64,000 nucleotides of DNA from Balanoglossus misakiensis (lineage: Eukaryota > Hemichordata), in the NCBI GenBank assembly GCA_040954595.2, contig CM082580.2, positions 9,362,001-9,426,000 of the forward strand, written 5' to 3'. Below the pieces are notes generated by a model. It did not search any database, had not been told where the DNA came from, and was given only the letters and a program-made list of their open reading frames with translations. Both the position numbers and the translations under genes were made by a program. Shown here piece after piece: positions 56,901 through 64,000 of the stretch (positions are counted from its first letter, which is position 1; each line of letters opens with the position of its first letter).

Positions 56901-59900
56901 GTTATTCTCCTAGAACCCAAAACGCTAGCACGGCAACTACTTACCCGGTTCTGTTGAGTGCCGTGATGCACTCCCCCGTTTTGGGATCCCACACCCTGAT
57001 CTCGCCGCCGAGGCACGAGCTGACGATCATGGCGCCGTCGCTGACCAGGCACTCCACTTCCTGTATGTGCCCCTTCAGGACGGTCGGCGCCGTCTCGGCG
57101 ATCTTCCGCACGTAGCTCTCCGCCCGCGACTGCAGGTACCGGAAGCTCCCGGTCTTGCCGTGGTTTCGTCCGGACACGCACTTGTACGTGATGACCAGCA
57201 TGATGACGAAGAACGCCGCGCTCAGCAGGGCCAGGACCACGGTCAGCCAGAAGTCCCACTTGGTTGCTTTGAACAAAGGCACCGGCGGGCGATCTGCAAA
57301 GAACTTTTGATCTTCTCCATCGTCATCATCTTCATCATCGTCCTCCTCCTCATCGTCTGTTTCTACCTGACTTCTAATCATGTTCGTTTCATCTTTCTCT
57401 GGTAAGTCCGGCATCCTTGTAGCCTGCAACCGATTGGCCTGATGGATCTCTCTGGGATTTCTCATGCTGATCGCATCTTCTGGATCGATAATGAAGGACA
57501 GCTGAATAGGTGGCAACATGCTGATGTATCTGCAATGAAGAGTTCACAAAATGAGCATCAGAAGAGTACTATGCTTTTAACCCTTTCACCACCATGGTTG
57601 AGTCCAAACTCATTGTTTTCTATGGCAAAATTGGACCGCTGTATAAAGGGAATAGGGAGAACGCACAGATTTATGACACATGAGATCTAAAGACTATGAC
57701 CCTCTTTACCTGTTGCTGAGACTGATATTATAACAATTGAACAGAGTCGGCCAGTGTCTGTACGACAGCATTCTCCACCAGTCTTTGGTGCTTCCCAAGC
57801 CCGAAGGATGAGTGAACGCATTCTTGTCTTTCTTCCGTTGCTTTATACTCCTGTCGTCTCTGCCGGCTGACGATGATGTCACTGTTGGTGGTTCACCCAT
57901 CTGGTTGGAGTCCTTCTCTTGCAAGGGAACTGCCGGGTCTTCCTTCTCTGACGAAACGTCGACGGGAAGTGGTGAGTCTGCTTTGTTTTCTGTTAGCTGA
58001 TGGACAATGCCGGTTTTGTACACTACAAACAATGTCACGAGGATCCAGACAACACTTGCCACCTGCATCAATGCAGACAAAAGAAAAATTCAATTATTCT
58101 CCCCATTTTCTATCTTTGATAACGCAACTACATATAGTCTCTGATTTCTGATAGTTAAATTTCTATCATCTTTGTCGCTGATTGCAGACTATATGTTCCT
58201 CACAATGAATACAAAGTCAAATTCCATTTTGGCTACTAAATAGACTTAACAATTCCACAAAGGGCAACCACTCTCACTCACCATGACAATCCTGGACACC
58301 ACTCTATACCGCGCCCAGAAGAAATTCAACCGCAGTCTCTTAGGCATTTTGCCGGCTGGAGGAGCAGAGGGCGATGCAGGGGGGCTCTTGGCTGCGGTCG
58401 GGTTCACCAACGACACTGTCGGCTGCACGTGGGTGTTTGGTGGTGGATCTGCCCACAGTGTCAATCCGGGAGACGACTTGGATCTCACCATTGGATTAGA
58501 TTGCACAGAATGTTTAGCTTCAGCTTTGGGGTCAGTCTCCTCCTCTTTCAAATCTTCTTCCTCGTCCTGGGCGGCCTGTGCTTCTTGGGCAAGCAGCTCC
58601 CTCTGTACACTCTTCTTCTGCAAGTCAGATAGCTAGAGATGGGACAAGAATGATTATCTTTTAGAAAGTTTGTATTTCTTTTCTTATTCAACTTATGTGC
58701 CACAATCAAAATTCAGTAAAAACTACAGTTTGGGTCGGTTTAGCCAGAATGGTCAGTGGACTTGTATCTCACCTCTAATCTTCTGATATCAATTGAAAGT
58801 ACTGTCACGAAGAACATCATTTGGAGGAAGAAATCTGTGATCAGACCGACTATGACAAACAGGCAAAATTCCTGTCAAGACAAAAGCAGAACATGATGTG
58901 TGTGAAAATCTTTATCATGGGAAAATCATCACAGTTGTGTGGAGAAATGGAAAAGGAAAAACAAAGGCATTTCCAAAATCACTAACTGTGGTGCTATTTC
59001 AAATATCCATTCTGACAACTGATAAATCATGTAAATATTCAACTGTACAACATAAAAAATACCAACCTGGATAGCAGGAACAAATGTGAAGTAACCGACA
59101 CAAATGATCAATAACTCTGTATATAGGTTTTTAGTGATATACCAGCCCTCACGACTAAGTCCTGGGAAAGGAACAAAAGCTCAGAATGAAATGTATGAAA
59201 ATCCACATCCCTCTCAAGATTCCATCAGCTTTGTTAAAAGCCAGAAAAATAATTTTAAATACCAGAAAAATAATTTTAAATGGTATCTTACCTTTAGCAA
59301 CTCGTATTTTCACATCAAGGTGCACGGGGGTAGACACTACAGACTTCGTCAGTACCCAAATATTTTCTAAACCAATAAATACTACCATGTAGGGGAAAAT
59401 TTCACTGAAAAAAATCGAACAATTCCACATTTTATTCATCTTTTCGTCCTTGACACCCTTTTCTTAAATGTAACAGTATAGTTTCATTTTTCGTATAATG
59501 ACTTCTACAGATATCATGAAAGGCGTTTCTCTCTTTTTTATCTTCATAATACTTACCCTTCTCTTACAGTTGGAGTTAATCCAAAGAAGGAACACAAACC
59601 AACAGACATGAGGAGTGAAGCTATAACCATGGCAACAGCACTGAAAGCTAGACCCCATTTTGACTTGACCATCTCAATTTTACCTGAAACAGAAAAAGGT
59701 AAAATGTGAGAGATGTACATGCTGCGACAGTATTTTTATCTAGAGCATACCACCTGGCATGATATATAAAAAGCCAGTCTCTACCAGGTGAATACAACAC
59801 AAAATAAGAATAGCACAGGGTAATAATACAGAAGTAGAAGGTATTCTATTTATTTATTTATTGAATTCATCCAAAGCATGTCTACTTAGGATAGGATGAC

Positions 59901-62900
59901 TGCCACAGGTGCGAATCAACTATACAAAGCCAAACTGGCCACCTATTTCACACAGGAGATAAAGATTTGATACTTACGGACAGAAAAATAGACATACATA
60001 AATAGTATAAGATAAGTAAGCCCAAGCCAGGTGAGTTCAACAAACCCTGGTTCATTCTGAAAAAAAAACAGAAATGCATGAAACATGACATTTGGTAAAA
60101 TTATATCACAACTACGTCAAAAGTGTCAAAAACTATATTTTATCATCTTTCAACTGTTATTTACAATGACCCCCCATATGCTGACTATAAATTAAGTAAT
60201 TTGTAAAATTTGAGACGGGTGGTAACCTTGACATTGATGTTTATCGCAGAGTTTACCAAGGACAGTGTGACCTAATTATCAACACCAGATGCCATTACAA
60301 TAGACTGCTTAACAATAATATGCTTGCCAATATTAGAATATGAGCAATGGCTATTTCCAAAACAATGACAATCTTTTTTTAAAATATTGATATTGTAGCT
60401 GTTTTATTTTGCCTTGGTTCCTTCAGGAATTAAGAGAGAACATTTGGCTTACCTGAAAAAATATATGAGTCATTTCTTCTTCTTGGCTTTGGCTGATATT
60501 GACAAGGCTTTCTGGATAGATATGCTGAAGGTGTGTTTTGATGCCATCTATGAAACTAGTTTGAGAAAAATACATGATTATTCACCTCAATCATTGATGA
60601 AATCATACATTTTAGACTTTGTTCCACACATCAATACTTTACCAGGCTGGGCCAATGAGAAAATTGAGTGCTGGGTTTATGTTCGCAGGTACCAACATGT
60701 GAATCTATTGTTTAGCCCAGATATTGTTAGTGATGGTGTTTTTTTTTCAGCAACAGCTGGATGTAATTGCCCTCTAAGCATTACAGATTAGGGTGGCATA
60801 CAAGATATTAAAGGTATACGGTCACCAAGGGAAAATTAGCTGTAGTTACCATGGCAAATTGAGATCTAGCCAATCGCAGATTTTCAGTGGGTGGCACACG
60901 CGAAAAAAAGAGCGCCACCGTATGTTCTTTAGAACGCTCAAGTACGCCATTTCAGCCATATATGGGTACATGTATAAATATGAAAATTGGAGGTGACTGT
61001 ATACCTTTAACTGATCTCTTTTGATGGCTTTTATAATATATAAAAAGGTATGCACAAAAGTATGTACAGTGAAAAGCTTACCTTGCATTATAAGACTGGA
61101 GTACGACAGTTACAGAATAGGATATAACTCTCTGTCTATTGCGCATATAAAATCTGGATATTCCACTGTATTTCCATGGGATTCCAAACAATAAATCTGG
61201 ATCGTAAAAAAAAAGTATTAAGACTTATTTTTATTTTTATGCAATGATCATGTAAGGCTAAGGATTTGCAAAACTATCTCTGCTTCTAATTGATAACTCT
61301 AATTTTGGTCCTCTGGTAGAATGTGGTAGTGATGTATAAATGAACTGTAAGTATTCTACATGCGTGGCTGCATGAGTCTCAATGATTCATGGTAGATACA
61401 ACCTGAATACAGAGACACAATGTGATTGATACGATTTCTACCCAAATAATGCAAAACTGAAAACGGCATTGCATTGATACGGCATAGACCATCATGGCTC
61501 TATTTGAAATTCACAAAGGGAAACTACAATGCCCTACATGTAGCTAGCAATGCTCAGATTCCGAAATTGGGTTGGGAAGCTCTTTAATCATGTCTCTCTC
61601 AAGGTTGCAGGACATATGGTGGCTTTGAATTCTGCACATACAACCTGTAAATCTGTGATAAATATTTTACTGTCTGAAATTTAATGCAGACATGTCAAGG
61701 TGATTGAAATATTGGGGATGGATTGGACAGTGTTATCACTTTCGCTTAGAGCATTTCTGCTACATTCTACTACACATGCTATAGAAACCATGGGAACATA
61801 CATTTCTATGCAAAAATAAGGGAAACACACTCGGGGCTGATGTGGATTAGATATAATACAGTTACTACATGTACATGTATATTTTAAGCCTTTTACAATT
61901 TGAGGCATTACTTATTTATGATAATCCATTTGATGATAAACACATGGCGCATGCAGTGGACAACAGCTGAAAACTATCTGAGATATTCAATCAGTGATTT
62001 CTAACACGAGCTCCTGTGGAACCCTTTTGAAATATAAATACGAGATGTGACCTGAAAATATAATGCTCCTGTGGTTGGAATGTTGCATGTTTGGCGCTGG
62101 GCTAAAAATCAGGGATGACTTCAGGATAAGCAAAGATAATTTGACTGAACTGGCCAACTGCCAAAAGGATCTCAGCCATGTTTAATTACCTAGCTACTTG
62201 AACTGTCAACAAATCTGGCCGGAATTTTCTATTATCGTAATTTCTATAACCTGGTGCGGATTACATAGCAACAAGGCATGTTTTCATTATATCCACAGCA
62301 GACAGATACACAAGACAACTGTCGGTGTCCTTGACCACAAGTGTGTACATGTACATGTTCATTATCGGTATCTTTGAACTGTACCAAACCTTTTGTAACA
62401 ATTAGTGACACACACAGCAGTTCGCATCCACAGTTCCTGACACTCCCATGACAGAAGTTATACGATTATTGAAAATATTTGATGTTGTTTACATTCACCC
62501 TGGTATATTATCAATTTATTTACAGTGGGTCATCTGTCATCCAGACAGCGATCTGAAACTTACAGGGTTTCTGTTGTTGGGTGTAACATTGTAATGACAT
62601 ACCGGTGGTCTTAGATCAGCTTTTGAAACAACTAGGCACCTAGTTTCATGTTGTTTCTGTACATGCACAGTAGGACAGGGGCTGACAAATGTGGGGTAAT
62701 ACGTAAACTGACAAATTGTGTCATTGGGACTGAGTCAAAAGTGAATTTCAGAGATGGACAATATGCTGGGTACACAACTTGACAATACCAAGCCTGTAAC
62801 AGTCAACAATGCATGGATATGGCAAGGCCCTTCTTTACTTTACCTTAAACATATTAACCCTTACCTTTGAGATTTGGAGAATAGTCAATTGTTGTTCCCT

Positions 62901-63351
62901 GATGTTTATAAATACTTTGTATAAGATCGCCATCATTTGCAAACATGTCTTCATCTTTGTCCCATATCAGAGCTGGAGAGAGCATCAAGCAATCGTGACT
63001 AGGGAGCATCTTCTTATTTTGGTGCTTGGGCAGAAGTTCCATCACATAAAGACAGAAGCTTCTGATTGACAGACTGCAAGATGGGAAAGGACAGATATAC
63101 ATGTATGACGTGAGGTTGTTATAATTGTGAAGGCAAAGTATATTTCTTGAATGAAAATACTGTATTTTCAAACAAGGACTGACGAATACATACCTGTTGT
63201 TTAACTTGAAATCATTCAGATCTTTGAGTAACGGAAATACTTTTGACAGAGGTGCCCTGAATGCATCTGAACTAATAAGGTTTGGCTGCCATGGTGACAC
63301 AACAGCCTTCACATTAAATTGTTGAATGTAAGCAAGGGGTGGACCATCAAA
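53987..63351 (-). CDS. SCAP: SREBP cleavage-activating protein, 5'-partial (N-terminal exon beyond the window), 20 exons seen
   Basis: Membrane escort that senses sterol in the ER and carries SREBP to the Golgi for processing. Exons (high to low): 63351-63194, 63073-62865, 61196-61082, 60555-60453, 60056-59978, 59683-59557, 59404-59292, 59161-59067, 58871-58773, 58632-58282, 58062-57710, 57529-56945, 56749-56005, 55883-55795, 55650-55547, 55370-55216, 55101-55021, 54826-54614, 54416-54354, 54169-53987 (stop TGA 53987-53989). Frames agree over 1339 codons. Human SCAP has 1279 residues in total, and about 88 N-terminal residues with TM1 are missing here. Order: luminal loop 1, sterol-sensing domain (TM2-6), loop with an [14 protein letters not shown] block, TM8, then C-terminal WD repeats. 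ITDFF and SIDIRR, holding the conserved Asp residues (human D428 and D443), are present. Confidence 0.95.
56945..57529 (-). other. SCAP: SCAP exon with acidic luminal tract, TM8 and first WD repeat
   Basis: Starts [12 protein letters not shown], like human YISLLPVIPVTL. It then has a run of about 17 Asp/Glu residues in 20 (plus-strand 57300-57362), a transmembrane segment [20 protein letters not shown], and [19 protein letters not shown], the first WD repeat (human LRGHLMDIECLASDGMLLV). Confidence 0.93.
57577..57660. mobile_element. TTAA-ended MITE (family A), right end decayed
   Basis: TTAA at 57577-57580 is followed by CCCTTTCACCACCATGGTTG and the core CATTGTTTTCTATGG. The right terminal repeat is missing. 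It lies in the SCAP intron between the exons at 56945-57529 and 57710-58062. Confidence 0.65.
58282..58632 (-). other. SCAP: SCAP cytosolic loop 6 exon with variant COPII sorting motif
   Basis: The junction of the exon ending at 58773 with this exon gives RRLELSDLQKK, where human SCAP has RRMELADLNKR. MELADL is the Sec24-binding hexapeptide needed for ER exit. Here it is LELSDL, split between two exons. The rest of this exon is an acidic/Gln segment, a Pro/Ser-rich linker, and [15 protein letters not shown] leading into TM7. Confidence 0.92.
58773..60056 (-). other. SCAP: SCAP sterol-sensing domain exons (TM2-TM6)
   Basis: Five exons (59978-60056, 59557-59683, 59292-59404, 59067-59161, 58773-58871) encode the sterol-sensing helices that bind Insig in known SCAPs. 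Visible landmarks are [19 protein letters not shown] (human AYIYFSTRKIDMVKSKWG, containing the Insig-contact Tyr298), [50 protein letters not shown], and [10 protein letters not shown]. Membrane segments are clear from hydrophobicity. Confidence 0.94.
59241..59281. repeat. Two-copy tandem repeat, 21-bp period
   Basis: CCAGAAAAATAATTTTAAAT occurs at 59241-59260 and again, perfectly, at 59262-59281. It ends ten bases below the donor end of the SCAP exon at 59292-59404. Confidence 0.95.
60453..60555 (-). other. SCAP: SCAP luminal loop 1 exon with N-glycosylation sequon
   Basis: This 103-nt exon encodes [21 protein letters not shown] and then [13 protein letters not shown]. It is needed to join 61082-61196 (phase 2) to 59978-60056 (phase 0). 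The NIS sequon lies at the position of the human glycosylated N263 (NCS). An open frame on the other strand overlaps it and is a shadow. Confidence 0.9.
60808..61010. mobile_element. 203-bp TTAA-flanked MITE (family B)
   Basis: TTAA at 60808-60811 and 61007-61010 flank inverted ends: AGGTATACGGTCACC on the left, and AGGTATACAGTCACC when the right end is reverse-complemented (14 of 15 match). The interior has no supported frame. It lies in the SCAP intron between the exons at 61082-61196 and 60453-60555. TTAA duplication suggests a piggyBac/Kolobok-type origin; this is inferred. Confidence 0.85.
61197..62864. other. SCAP intron
   Basis: 1.7-kb intron between the exons at 62865-63073 and 61082-61196. 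AT-rich, with ACATGTACATGT-like palindromes near 61868 and 62347. No exon or RNA gene recognised. Confidence 0.65.
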
Positions 63352-64000
63352 CTGTGGACAGAAAAAAAAAAAATAACAGTCATTATTTTCGTCTTTGACA
63401 GTTCACCATTGATATTTGTTTAAGTTGCCATAGACTACAGAAGCACGAATCTCTTCCATGCTTTAATGCTCTTGTCAGCACTCAGACATTTCTCCGGATA
63501 TCTCAAGTACATCATGCAGATATTTCTGTTGACAATATGTCTGAGTAGAACACATCCAATGTCGACTTGGCTGCCAACTTTGAAGCAAACTGCACCTATG
63601 GACTAGATATAGCACAGATACAGGTCATTCAACTCGCAACCTGGTCATCATGGACAGGCACCTGGTTGTACAGTGGGAAATGAAATCAGAATCAGATAGA
63701 TTGATAACAGGACATGACCTTGCTTGGTCTTGATACCATGTGCTTTTGGAGCAGACACCGAACAATGAACTAAAACGGTGGTAAAACGGTTCTTTCCTCT
63801 AATGCAATGCGATATCTGCAATCTGAGTGATTGACTCACTAATCCTTTGACTTCTGCTATCTGGTTGTAACAAAGGTCTCACTCGAATCAGCGCAGACAG
63901 ACAGATTCAGCCATGTGCTCTGCCGTCTCCCGCCCTAACCCAGATATGACTGACTCTTATCTGTCTAAAATCATACATGTTTACTGATCAATGTTCGAGA
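63352..64000. other. SCAP 5' intron reaching the window edge
   Basis: No segment resembling the SCAP N-terminus (TM1) was found on the minus strand, so the first coding exon(s) must lie beyond 64000. Confidence 0.65.

Noticed and set aside
60414-60791. 125-codon plus-strand open frame in a SCAP intron that looks protein-like
   Set aside because: Its first part lies antisense to the SCAP exon 60453-60555, which has proper splice sites, correct phases and homology to human SCAP. No domain is recognised on the plus strand.

Overview
This window is nuclear DNA from an animal. Four protein-coding genes can be rebuilt exon by exon with GT-AG (once GC-AG) introns and matching reading phases. Introns are long, AT-rich and sprinkled with short DNA-transposon remnants. 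The proteins resemble human PARD3, CUL2, acyl-CoA-binding protein (DBI/ACBP) and SCAP closely over their whole length. The ancestral-looking gene structures and MITE-rich introns suggest an invertebrate such as a hemichordate, a cephalochordate or a lophotrochozoan. I cannot fix the species from sequence alone.

Layout: 1-2361 is sequence downstream of PARD3. 2362-39042 (minus) is the complete PARD3 coding region: 23 coding exons, 1550 codons, with a 15.9 kb first intron. 39043-42044 is the PARD3 upstream / CUL2 downstream interval. 42045-47691 (minus) is the complete CUL2 coding region: 20 coding exons, 741 codons. 47692-49362 is a head-to-head promoter interval. 49363-51226 (plus) is a four-exon, 88-residue ACBP gene. 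51227-53986 separates the convergent 3' ends of ACBP and SCAP. 53987-63351 (minus) is SCAP: 20 exons seen, 1339 codons, with the first N-terminal exon(s) lying beyond the right edge. 63352-64000 shows no exon.

Biology: PARD3 is the scaffold of the Par3/Par6/aPKC polarity complex. CUL2 is the scaffold of CUL2-RBX1-Elongin ubiquitin ligases. ACBP buffers cytosolic acyl-CoA. SCAP is the sterol-sensing escort of SREBP. They do not form one pathway, although ACBP and SCAP are both lipid-related and lie tail to tail. PARD3 and CUL2 lie in the same order and orientation as on human 10p11.21, which looks like an ancient linkage.

The most unusual structures are small mobile elements. They include two perfect-ended foldback palindromes with 9-bp target duplications, a TTAA-flanked ~92-bp MITE family with about five copies, a second 203-bp TTAA-flanked MITE, a 153-bp MITE with ~24-bp inverted ends, and an 86-nt near-perfect hairpin. 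Other oddities are a GC-AG intron in CUL2, a variant COPII-sorting hexapeptide in SCAP, and a tyrosine-rich repeat tail in PARD3.
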